From: Imbricaverruca yamaguchii
Taxonomy: Eukaryota > Arthropoda > Thecostraca > Neoverrucidae
Assembly: GCA_034440575.1 (NCBI GenBank)
Contig: JAOTOL010001198.1
Coordinates: 62,001-126,000 of the forward strand
Reading direction: 5' to 3'
Length of the DNA: 64,000 nucleotides
Made by a program: the position numbers and the translations under genes. The notes beneath the pieces are model-generated. The model was not told where the DNA came from, ran no database searches, and was given only the letters and a program-made list of their open reading frames with translations. Shown piece by piece: positions 1 to 12,200 of this stretch; the stretch's first letter is position 1, and each line of letters starts with the position of its first letter.

Positions 1-165
1 ATCTCGGGCCGTGCCGGCGCGATCCTGAGCCGGGGCCGTGGTAGTGTGGTCCCGGGCTGGGGCTGGGGCTGTGTGGTCCCGTGTTGGGGCTGGGACTGGG
101 GCGGCGCGATCCCGAGTCGGTGCTGGGGCGGCCTGGGCCCGGGCTGGTGCAGTGTGGTTTCCGAT
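1..165. repeat. Degenerate GC-rich tandem repeat
   Basis: The first 165 bases repeat variants of 'ggctggggctgtgtggtcccg' with irregular spacing. They stay open in several frames only because stop codons are rare in this composition, so I do not call a protein. The region lies downstream of the 3' end of UFC1. Confidence 0.55.
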
Positions 166-490
166 CGGGGCTGTGCCAGTCGGACGGGCCCGAACATTTT
201 AAAGAAAAATAAACGAAACGTCGAGATTGCAAGTGTCGCCTGGTGCGGTTGTTCGCCGCAAATCTGTTGTTGTTCGCAAAATTTACGACATCGTCGTTGC
301 ACATCTGAACGGAACGGCGTGCGTAAAACCGCCGGTCTCGCCAATGAACATACAGACAGCCGCGTCAGCCCACACCAACACCCCAACAGTCCATGGAAAA
401 CTCGAACTTAACCTTAAATAAAATATATTTCACTGATAGAAAACTGATCCGGGCGCGTCGATAACGAAGTCAGCTGAGCGGTGGCGCGAC

Positions 491-1398
491 TCACGACGCG
501 TTCGCGTTGTCGCTGCGCTCCTTGTATTGCACGACGCCCCTCTCGATGAGCGAGGGGATCTCCACGGCCAGCCACGGTCCCAGCTGAGGACAGAGGACAA
601 CTGCTGGTGACGCAGGCCGCACCCACCGCTCGCCGGCGGGCGAGCCTCGGTGCTGGCCGGCTCGACACCTGTCCACCTCGAACATCTGTCTGACCTCGGC
701 CACCTGTCTACGTGGCGGCCCGAGGGGTGCTGCCGGATCACGAGACGTGATCCCATTCCGCGGCGGCGTGTCTTGGTCCGACCCAGGTCGCGGCAGATTC
801 TGGCAACCGGATGTTTTGCTGGCCTGACGCGGTGACATTATCGGCGGTCGAGGACGCCAGTTCCAGCTGCGGGGTCTGCGTGTGAGGCCCGTGTGACCCG
901 GCTCGTGCCAGCTGCGCGCTCCACGCCCGGTCACACAGGTCACGTGTGAAGCCCGGTTAGGGTGAGGTCAGGCTGAAGGCAGTCCCTATCAACATCCCCG
1001 ACCATACCCCCACCCTCACCCCCCCACACACACAAACAGTAGGCGCAGCGAATTTCATAAAGCAAGAAGTCCTCGCTTGTACTGCGCAGCCTTTTGAGAT
1101 TGTACCACAGGGGTCTTCTAATGTCTGATGGTACACGAGACGGGTGGGGTGACAGGGGGCGTCGCATCATATGGGAACAATAGCCAGGTCTTGAAAGTCC
1201 CCAAAATCCAAGGAAAACTATGTTCGTATGACAGTGATAAAAAATTTGTCAAAAAAGGGGGAAAAAACCCCTTTTTCACTCCCCCGCCTCCCCCCCCCTC
1301 AAAAAATAATCACCCCTTTCCCCCATAACCCCTCTTATAAAATTTTTCTTTCCTTTTCTTTCCAAAACTTCCTTTAAATTTTAAAATTAAATTCCTTA

Positions 1399-1433
<35 letters not shown>

Positions 1434-1529
1434 TTTAAATTTAATTAAAAAATTAATAAAAAAAATTAAAAAAAAAAAAAAAAAATAAAAAAAAAAATAA
1501 CCTTCCTAAAACCCCTCTAAAAAATTATA

Positions 1530-1575
<46 letters not shown>

Positions 1576-1593
1576 ACAAAAATAAAACAAAAA

Positions 1594-1634
<41 letters not shown>

Positions 1635-4600
1635 AAAAAAAAAAAAAATTATTTTTCTTTCTTTTTTCCTTCCTTCCCCACAAAAAAAAAAAAAAAAAAA
1701 AATGTATGATCACATGACCATCCCCCCTCCATTTGGTCAACGACCTGGTGAATACATTTATACAAACGCATACATGGCTACATTTCGTCAGAAGCACCCA
1801 GCACTTCATCCGATAATAGGTCGGGGTAGGTTAGTGATACATTATTCGTGAAATATGGTGGAATATACCACTTTCTGAGCACTCAATCGACATCCTTCCC
1901 CAAGAAGTATCGACATCCTGCTCCTTGGAACCTACACCATCAGCTCGAATTTGAGTCTGAGGCATCAAAATCATTTTTAATGACACTAATTCCATGGCAA
2001 ATTTCGACATCCCACTGTGCTCGTTTCGACATCTCGCACCTAACGAAAAAACATTATTTTAACCCTGGGGTAGGTCCCTGCGCAGAAAAAAGCAATGGGG
2101 ATAACGATTCCATTTCAAAATGTCTGATAGGAAGTAAAATGATACACGTTGACAGCAGCTACCACAGTCGGAAATCTCCGGCTGGGGCACTCGGTACATG
2201 TGCACCTACCCCAAGTGCCATGGCGTGGGCTATGCCGAACTTGGGTACGTTTCTTCCCCAAAGCGGCTTGAAGTGATCACTCAAGCAGATCTTGCCACCT
2301 CTGTACATTTTGGCGGTCTTCCCATCCAGTTCTGGCAGGGCGATCTCCGGTGAAGTAGATGGGTACGTGACAGGAACCTATGGACAGAGCAGAAACCAGA
2401 CAGATGATGATGAATTACTCTAGATAGGCATTCGACTGGATATATCCTACAATAATGAACAGAAGTATACGCCTATGCGTGGACTGGGCCACAATATTGC
2501 TCAAGGTTCGAAATGAGTACGTGTGGCGAAATTAATACACCCTTTGAGCATATGCAGCCATGGGTGCAGACCTCAATTTTTTTGGGTGGGGGTGAGGGGC
2601 AAAAATACAAAAAGTTCATAGGAGGGTCCAACTAGATTTGTAAGCATACCACATAGGGTCCCCTATCAAAAGTTGAAATAATGGGAGGGGCAAGTGCCTC
2701 CCAAAAAGCTTTAAATCTACACAGCTATAAACAGCAAAGGCTGGAGATCTCTCGCCAAATCGGGGGTAGGGTGGAGGTCAGGACTCACAACCCACCCAGG
2801 ATCTCCAGCCACGTCTACAACAGGAACACATGGCTACCCACATTTGCACGTTTTACCGCATCACGAAGAAAAGAACACCTTGCACTTAGTACTTACATCA
2901 AATTCCACGTCGAACTCATACTTCAATAGTTCATGGACAAACCAGCACTTCCCAAACCATCTGGTACCCTCCTTGTTGGACTCCAATCTGAACCAATCAT
3001 TGTCTTGCTCCTTGTTATTTTGGACATACTGCAACAGAAAGGCAGGCCCGGAATCTTACAAGAGACTAATGCCTCGTCGAGACTCATTGCCACTGTCCCG
3101 TCCACCCTTCCGGCACCACAGACAATTCTCCATAGCCGTATCAGGTTGACAGTGTACAAGGATACAAGGAGTCTTAGGGTAAGTTACTACTATTCTGTAT
3201 AATCGTTATGATAGTTACTACTATGCCGACATATTATCGCTGGCTGAGGGTGCGCCGCAAACCCGGTAACCGTCAAACGAGCTCACTCTGAGGTGGACTG
3301 ACCGACATATCTTCCATGCCAGCAGTGGATCGTATCGCCGGACGGCCCACGACGTCTGGGGAGGTGCTGTCGCTACCAGCAAACAATGGGTGGCTCGCGA
3401 GGATGGCGAAGGGTGGCTTTGAACGGTTCCCGAGAACGGAGTACGGGTAGGACCAGCCATTTTCGCCACCTGTATCTCGTTCGACGACTCCTGAGATCAG
3501 AGGAGCTCACCATCTGGACCCTGCTGGATGGATCCCTGTATCAGCAAGTGGTGGAAGGAGAAATTGATGTGTACAGGAACCTATCAGATTTGATCACATT
3601 TTGTTGCTTCAAATATTCTAGTGTGGCTTCTTGTATTTTAGTGTTCTTTATCGCAGGCCAGTGGGTGACCATATATGATGGGTGCTCGCCGCTCATTCCT
3701 CCATGCCACAAAGTGGACAGTCAGATTATTACAAGGTTAAAAGTACATTCAAGGAGCTTTGTAATCTACTACCATTTGTTTTCATCTGAGGGACAGCAAT
3801 AATGCTCAATCCTATTTTGGATCAGGTGCTACGGTGACGTGCGAGGGGCAAAGAAACTTGCATAACCATGTGTTTGGCACATACCAGAAGTACAAAGCAG
3901 TTGGAATCTTTTGTAAAACTGTGTGTGATTTTGCACCACACTTATTCAACTTCAACTCCACATATTCAACTTAATTATGGCCATCTCAGATAAATAGCCT
4001 ACATAAACAAAACTAAACATTTTGGATATCTTGGTGGCAACCAAACATCAACACTATGCCAGATGGCAGGCCAAAATCACCTATTTGATGCAATTATGAG
4101 TCTGTCTCCAAAGCAATGAAGTCAAATACATAAATTGCAAAATGTTTGTCAGCAAAATGGTTGACAGCTTGCAGTGCTATCCATCAGAATGTCTGGGACT
4201 AAGTCAGGAGCAGAGGCAGGTGAAGAGTCTGGAGGAGAGTTGTCTGGCAGTGGCTGGCAATGAGGGAGACAATGTCTGCTGGTGCAGCAAGCAAGCAAGA
4301 GACACAAATCCAAGGGGACCATAATGGAAGAATAGATATGCAACTCAATCTTTCACAGAGTAGAATACAATTTTAAGTGAACACAAAGGTCAAGCAACTC
4401 TTGCTGCTGTGATACTCCACTTGCTGTAGCAAGTCCCTCAGTCTTCAGGGGCATGCTCAAGGCATGGCCAGACTATGATCCACCAGACAGTAAGGTGATG
4501 GATGGTCAGCTGTTTGATGATGTATTCAGCTAAGAAGTGAAAATTGTGTAAGGCACTTGAAAAAATAACATCCAAAAAGTGGCTTTCAATTGGATACTAT

Positions 4601-5515
4601 GGCATACAAAGCAACATTGAAAATACAGAAAAAGTTACAAAAGGTTACATCACCTAACATAACATGCCTAACCTATGCATTGAAACAAATTTCATTGAGA
4701 AAAAAGGAAAACTCTCAAACATTTTTTTTCATATTTTTTTTCCAATTAAAAAACCCAACCTAACATAACCTAGTCTAAACTGTTTTCAAAGAAAACAACT
4801 TTAAAGTTACAATTTTTCAAAACAAATCCTACTAACTTACAACAAAAGCTTAAACCCTTTGTATGCTTCATGGACATAAAATGTTTGTAAGACTTGCCTT
4901 GTGGTTATCCTAACTGCAATACCATGATTTAAAAATCTGTTTTCTCCAAAGGGAGGTTAAGATAGGTTAGGTAAAGTTATAATTCATTTCTATATTTTTC
5001 AACATGACCTTTTATGCTGCACCTAATTCAAAGCCCCATTGTTCGATATTTTGCCCACAAACTGAAAAGTAGGCATATTGCACAGCAAAATGAGTGGTCA
5101 CATAATCCTAGTCAAATTCAGAAACATAACATTGGAGAAATATATTCCAAGAATTTGCAAAACACCTTAAAGCATATATTCAAGTACCTAAGTTTGGACT
5201 CCTTATAACCCATGAAGTTGTCATTTCCCACATAAATGAGCATCATATTCTTTCATATCAATATCACTTTGGGAAGTAGTAGGAAACACATTTTGGACAA
5301 GAATGACCTAGACACTTCTATATTTATCAGACTAACTCATTCTGTTCAGGGTCCGACATATGGCAACACGTTCCAGATGTGGCAGGCATCACCTTGATCA
5401 AAGCTTGGTATTCCTCCTTCAGTCGTGTAACCCAAAGATCTTTATCTCTGGGTCCAGCTTTGGTCTTCAGCAATGGAATGTAGCTAAGAGCTTTCTTCGT
5501 ATTCGAGTCCACCAT
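491..5515 (-). CDS. UFC1: UFM1-conjugating enzyme 1 (E2 of UFMylation), 4 exons
   Basis: UFC1 accepts activated UFM1 from UBA5 as a thioester and passes it to the UFL1 ligase complex at the ER. Exons in coding order are 5393-5515, 2897-3028, 2210-2377 and 491-583, of 123, 132, 168 and 93 nt. All junctions are phase 0, with GT donors and CAG/TAG acceptors, giving 171 aa against 167 in human. Exon 1 has the family N-terminus with [15 protein letters not shown]. Exon 2 has [19 protein letters not shown]. Exon 3 has the E2 core [22 protein letters not shown] replaces the HPN motif of ordinary E2s, and the active-site Cys falls at residue 116 as in human UFC1. Exon 4 has [18 protein letters not shown] and ends in TGA. 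The start at 5515 aligns exactly with the human start; an in-frame ATG at 5584 would add 23 unconserved residues. No AATAAA is visible downstream, only an AATATA-like site near 423-430. Confidence 0.96.
1246..1705. repeat. Low-complexity A/C and poly(A) tract in UFC1 intron 3
   Basis: Ordinary sequence gives way to C-rich runs, then to several A-runs of about 20-40 bases separated by short T-containing breaks. It lies inside UFC1 intron 3 (584-2209). Successive near-pure homopolymers of this kind can be real low complexity or poor consensus. No gene is supported here. Confidence 0.8.
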
Positions 5516-6241
5516 TGTCAAGTATTGACCAGTGCTTGAGTATTGGCGCTGAGGAAAATGGGCGCAGAGACGGACGTATGTCAACGTAAAGCTATCTTAG
5601 ACGCGCATATATCGCCTTGATTTTACGTATTGTCCTGGACAGCAATGCTGCTAAGTAACAACAAAACTACAGCACATGGGCGTACTGTCGCACAAAGGCG
5701 CCTTGGTTATATGGCCTTGGTCTTCGCTACTCTGTCTTTGGTACTCTCGCGTGGTTCTGGTTCTCCCCGCTTATTATTGAGGCGACAATTATAAATGAAG
5801 AAGTACAAATTGTGATGAACAAAACAGGGAAACCGCTCTATTAAGCCTAATTGATGACGTTAGTTGTAGCTCTAAACCATGTTGCATGTAATACTCGGTG
5901 AATACTCTCTCATTGTGATAAATTCTTCAGAAAAAATTAATTCTTGTTATAATTATTTGAAAACTATATGAAAATTGTACAAAATTATTAATATTACATC
6001 ATAAATAGCCAATACGTGCGGTTACCATTTTGGTTACTGCTCGTGTTTATGTGGTCGTGTCTTCTACAAATATGGAGAGGATCAGGCAAAACTGACGCTT
6101 GCGAACTAGGGCCGTTTATATCGCTTGCTTCGCATTTAGTGTACAAGTTAGGGTTTATGTGGTGGAGCTCTGTAGCTTTGTCAATGTGAAACATATAACG
6201 TGCATTTAATTATTGATTAGCAGCTACAAAAGCGTTTGAAA
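5516..6241. promoter_or_regulatory. Bidirectional promoter interval between UFC1 and SCFD1
   Basis: The 726 bp between the two start codons must hold both 5' UTRs and both core promoters. I see no clear TATA box placed for either gene; a short 'ctctcgcg' lies near 5747. For SCFD1 an in-frame TAG (6218-6220) lies seven codons before the ATG, and the ATG context is gaaaATGt. The divergent promoter is inferred from layout alone. Confidence 0.6.
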
Positions 6242-9200
6242 ATGTCGGCCAGTCTAAGGGAAAAACAAACTCGTGAGTTTTTGGTTTTCGATGCATTTCT
6301 GCAGCTGGATTCATGAGTTGTAATCTTGGGTTGAGGGAGACATATGTTGTGGTGGTAATGTTGTGAAAGGCTAATGTTCGTTTTCTGGAACAAAATACTT
6401 TTTTTTGTACTTCCAGACCTTGCCTGTATATCTATGTAGATACCTACTTCCATAGGCACAATAGGCAGTTTTACAGTGGCTTTTTTTCGCTATATATTTG
6501 ACATTGTCAATGTGCCCTAAAGCTCAAATAACAGTGGCTGCTTGCTCCTAGGTCATGTGAGCATAGGAATGTCATGTGTCATGTGAGTGCATTATCTCAA
6601 GTTCTAAGGGAACTTGAGCTATCTATATCTATGGAATATATATGGAATATGGAATATACTCTATGGAATATGGAATGGAATATAATGGAATATGGAATAT
6701 ACTCTATGGAATATGGAATATACTCTATATCTATGGAATATACTCAAGAGCATATCTTGAGTATATTCCAGCATATCTATCACCATTCACATGGCATTTC
6801 ATATCACACTCCTCAACAATTTCTAACTACTACAATCATGGCCCATTGTGCTACCATAGCCATCATCATCATCAGCATCACATACTGGGGTGTGAGTTTT
6901 TCTCAGGAACCCCATGCTTTGTCTTAAATGTAAAAGGTATGGGGATACTAACCAGTATTGTCAAAATTGTTCCATGTGCAGCAAGTGTGCTTTCCCAAAC
7001 CATTGATATAATCAGCATCCAGAGAACAGGATCTGATCTGTTAGCTACACCAATCGCCTGCATAGACATGAACATACCAAAACGTGTTCCAACTCCACCA
7101 GTGATGAATTCTAAGAGATAATGTGCAGCACACTGCATGACTGCAATGACACAAAGTGTCATTGCACATGACACATTACATGATGTGCACCAAATTGCTG
7201 ACTCATGGACCTTCAAACCATGCATTCTTCCTTAACTGAAACAGAGAATCACATATAATACTTGCAACAGGCACAATATGCCACAATGTCCTAAGTGCTT
7301 TTCAAATAACAACATCCGTGTAGCTTGAAATAAGCCCTATGGTTTTTGTAAGCCCAAGACAAATTCCTGTGCTTTGTTAGCATTCATCAATACTTCACCC
7401 AAGGCCTGGTCCCCATAACACATTTCCTCAGATGCCTTGGCAAATGATGTGTTATGGGGACCAGGCCTTGGGTGAAGTATTGATGAATGCTAACAAATTT
7501 GATTTGATTCAGGTTATGGTATTTGCCTGTTGGTACACAAACAGCTGGACATTTCTTGAGATGTGCAACATGCTATGGAAAGAGGTGTGATGAGAAGGAT
7601 TGCTGGATTGCTCCACCATTTGCCAGTATTTCATGGAATATCTAGGCATTTCGTGAAATGCACATGTCAACAAATGCTTGTGACATTTACACAATATGGC
7701 AAATAGAGGCGATGGTCAGGCTACTCATCTGGATACCAAGAATTGGCTATTCTGTCAAAATAAACAATGTTTGGCTTCAAAATATATCCTCATTTTATTA
7801 TGTTTGCAAGTATTTTAAATTGTACTAAGTTCTTGTGTTCTATTAGGCTGTTGTAAATGCAAGACTAGCTGCTCAAACAGATGACTCATCATTCAGCTTT
7901 ACTGCATTTCACATAGACTATGCTTATTTTTCAATAACCTGCATTGTGCTCTTGCAGTGGCGATCAAGAAAATATTGAACTTGAACTCACCATTGGTGAA
8001 CTCATCAACAGCAGAGCCAGTGTGGAAGATTTTGGTGTACGACAGATATGGCCAAGACATCATTTCTCCCATTATGGCAGTGAAGGAACTTAGGGAACAG
8101 GGAGTTACCCTGCACCTGTGAGTATTTTCAAGTTCTTTTTCCAAAGAGATAGGAATATATTTGGCAGCAATGTTACCATATGTGCATAAATCACTCTACC
8201 CATCTGGTTGGTAATACCCAATGTCATTAGCATGTAAATGATATAGCCAATTGTATTTTTAACAGATGAAATCATTGGAATGTGCCATTGAGCCCCCAAA
8301 CCATTGAATGTCCCTATGCTATTGGCCAGTTCTATATGTTGCATCAAGTATCTAAGAAAGCAAGAAGTTAATGTTTCCAAGATATCAAGCTGGCTTAATG
8401 CATATGGCAATCAAGAATATGCCATACAGATCATCTGTACAGTAGCATCATTTGTCTTTGTCATGATTTTGAGAACAGCATTAGACATGTTAAACTTATC
8501 CAAAGTAACATTTGTCAGGAACTTACATTGATTAGCAACATTGTTCAGCATTTCATAAGAATCCTTTCAAAATTATGGTTGCAACATGACGCAAATTATC
8601 GTCTGTTTCTATGTGTGTAGCTTTCAGATGTGTCCCCTTTCAGGCAGCCTGTGTCTGTGCTATTTGGTGGTGATGGTGATGGTGGTTGGTTTTACGACAC
8701 ATTGACCGTTGAGTCATGTAGCGTTGCCAATCTCTCACGCCGATTGGTTGCGGGCGAAGAGTAGCGAGATGTGAGGCTCGAACCCACAATCTTTCGATTG
8801 TGAGACGGCAAATTGCCCCATAGACTATTCGTCCCCCATTTGGTGGTGTGTATAATGTGACCTGGTCAGCCACCCATCCCCCGCCGCCAGCCTGTGACCC
8901 GTGGCCGACCCCTGCTCCGCCCAGACCCCTGCACTCTGTGCGCAACACGGTGCCCGATGCGCCCGCCATCTACCTGTGCGTGCCGAGCGAGGAGAACCTG
9001 CGGCGGATCTGCCAGGACGTGGCCGAGCACGTGTACGACGCCTACTACTTCAACTTCCTGGCGCCCATCTCGCGGCAGCGACTGGAGGAGCTGGCCATGG
9101 CCACCATGCAAGCCAACTGCACCAACGCCGTCAAGAAGGTAGGTCGCTGTGCTCCTTCCAGTTGTAAAGCTACAGCAACAGTGACATGGGAAAGTTTATT

Positions 9201-12200
9201 TGTCCCTGAAGTCAATATCAATCTCATCCGAAATCCGTAGGATGCTGTATGACCGAAGCAGTCGATGCGACCCTAAGCCCAAATAGCCAACCAACAAACC
9301 AATCATCCGAAATTCGTGGCGGGCTGCCTTATCTGCCCCCCTGGTTCTGGCGCCCCTGCCTCGTACGCTATACTAGTGACGGCCTTACCACTCGAGACCG
9401 AATAGTTGCAGGTCCAGGGCCTGTTGGTTACCACCACTGCCTAAATATGCTCTTCCGCTCGCCTCAGTGCACGAATTGGCACCGGCAATATTCATGTGTC
9501 TGCTTCGACAGGTGTTTGACCAGTATGTACACTTCATCTCTCTGGAGAAGGACATGTTTGTGCTGCGTCACCATGGTAACGACACCACATCATACTACGG
9601 TACGTCTCCGGAGACGGAGAGCACTGTCCCCGAGTACCTCAGAGTGAAAAGACGCTCCCTGTACATGTCTCGGATATCGGCTGTATGGTGTCATCTTTGT
9701 CTTTGTCGTCATTTTGAATACAGCCGGTTAGAATGGTTCAAGATACAGGGTATTTTGAACATATCGAAAGCAGTGTTTGTCGGGAACTGCCATTGATTAT
9801 CAATACCGTTCAATGTGTCATAAGAAGTGCTCCCTAATCATATTGACAACATATCGCAAATTCCCGTCTATTTCGACATGTATAGCTTTTAGATGTCCCA
9901 CAGTTTTCCCTTACTGGATCCACCTGCCTCTAAAACATCCACCATTCTGACCCACCACCCTCTTGACTTACCTCCCCTCTGACCTACAACACATCTGGCC
10001 TACCAAATCTTCTCACCCACAAACCCTTCTGACCTATTGCCCTTCTGCCCTACCTTCCGCCGTTTTGGCTCGCCAACCCTTCTAACCGGCCGACCCTTCC
10101 AAGCCACCACCCTTCTGATCACGTTCGCTGTCTCCAGCCCTGAATCGAGGCGACGTCAAAGACACCGAGATGAACGTCATGATCGACTGCATGGTGGACA
10201 GCTTGTTTGCTGTCTGCGTCACTCTGGGTGAGCGGTCGAGGCGTCCTGTGTCAGCAGGCTGGGGAGTGTGTCATCGGCCAGCAGCCCGCCGTTTTCACTG
10301 TCCCCGTCATGACTTGTCAAGACCAGTGTGCCCAAGTTCAGTTTCAGTTGGGCGTCAGATGTAAACAAAGATCCTTTAATTTTACTTTTAAGATGTAGCA
10401 AAACATGTCAAATGGTATATGTCCTACTTGTATGCAATTGCGTAGCACGATTCCGGACCAGCGTTGCCCTCAGCACTCCTTCAGCTACGTGTAAGCGGCA
10501 ATTGAGCGGCATGCCAGATGTGCTTTGCAGATGCAGACCGACGGAAGATGTGAAACAAGAGCCAAACATCTGACACTTAGCTGTGTCCGCTAAATGTTCC
10601 CACACTTAGCTGTCTGTATGTGGATGGTGGAGAGAGGAAGTGAAACTTCTAGCGTTTGAAGGCACCCACTGTTTGCTATAGTAGATTATCTGTCACCCAT
10701 CACTCACAGGCATAGTGCGCATTACCGCCCCCTCACCACAGGCCCAATGGTTATTACCACCCCCCCCCCAGATATAATGCAAATTACTCCTGCAAATGTC
10801 GTACCAATATCCATTTTCTTACAAGCATGATATGAGGGCGAGTACTGAATAGCAGAGTGGTATTCCAACCTGCTGCGGCTCCTCGCCCATCACCGACTAA
10901 CGCGACAAATTGGTAATGTGACCAAAAAGGAGTCGACGCGTCGCCAAGGGAATAAGTAGCCAAGAACAAGCACTGCACCACTCACCAGAACCCCACAGAC
11001 AAGACGTTACCGCCACCGGCCCACAGGCACGGTGCCCATTATCCGGTCGCCCCGCAACAACGCCGCCGAGATGGTGGCCGAGCGGCTGGACCGGCGACTG
11101 CGCGAGAACCTGCGCGACGCGCGCAGCTCGCTGTTCGGCGGCGACGCGCTGGCCGGCGGCCAGTACACCTTCCAGCGGCCGCTGCTGGTGGTGCTCGACC
11201 GCAACATGGACCTGGCCACGCCCATGCACCACACCTGGACGTACCAGGTGAGTGGCGGAGCAGGAACCTGGCACCACACATGGACGTCCAAGGTGAGTGG
11301 CGGAGCAGGAACCTGGCGCCACACATGGACGTACCAGGTGAGTGGCGGAGCAGGAACCTGGCGCCACACATGGACGAACCGGGTGAGTGGCTGAGCAGGA
11401 ACCTGGCGCCACACCTGGACGTACCAGGTGAGTGGTGGAGCAGGAACCTGGCACCACACCTGGACGTACCAGGTGAGTGGCGGAGCTGGTGGCACCGGAA
11501 CATGGTACACAGACGGCGTGGAAAAGTAGTACCTTTCTTGCATTTTCTTGCACACGATGAAATTATTATAGGTGAATAAGGATGCGCCGGTTTTGCTACT
11601 GTTTGTGCTACTGTTATCAACAGTTTGCCATCTTTTGCACCACATTATTTCTGTAATTTGAACTGAAATAGGCACACCTACTCCTTGTGCTTGTCTGCTG
11701 AACAGGATAGTGGACATGGGCCCGTTCTTTTCTGTTTCGGTATTCTTGCTGCAGTTGCACACTCACTGTACAACTGTGGTTGTAAAAATTCACTGTGCAC
11801 TATTTGTCGGTGCTGCCGTCACGTGCGTCTCGTGCTTGCACTGTCGTCACTTGCGACACGTGTCGCTACTATTGTCGTCACGTGTTGCCACGTGTTGTCA
11901 CGTGCGCCACGTGTGTGCAGGCGCTGGCGCACGACGTGCTGGACCTGAGCCTGAACCGGCTGGTGGTGGAGGAGACGACCGGCGACGACCGGAGTCGCGT
12001 CACCACCAGCAAGACGTACGACCTGGCGCCCACCGACGAGTTCTGGCACCAGCACAAGGGCAGGTGCGGCCCCGGCCACGCGCGCTGCGGCGCCGCCGCT
12101 GCCCCCTGTCGGTGTCTGTCTGTACTTGCCGCTGCGTGTCAGTTAGTTACTGTCGGTGTCTGTCGGTACCTGCTGCTGCGTGACAGTTACTGTCGGTGTC

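Noticed and set aside
1848..2276. 142-codon plus-strand ORF
   Set aside because: It overlaps UFC1 exon 3 on the opposite strand, and that exon is strongly supported.
4640..4970. Telomere-like TTAGG/CCTAA repeats
   Set aside because: The cctaac words are scattered and irregular, not a tandem array.
8848..8924. Upstream extension of SCFD1 exon 3
   Set aside because: The frame is open but the peptide is Pro-rich and unlike the family; the AG at 8923-8924 joins exon 2 in phase and matches the conserved LHS..VPDAPAIY segment.
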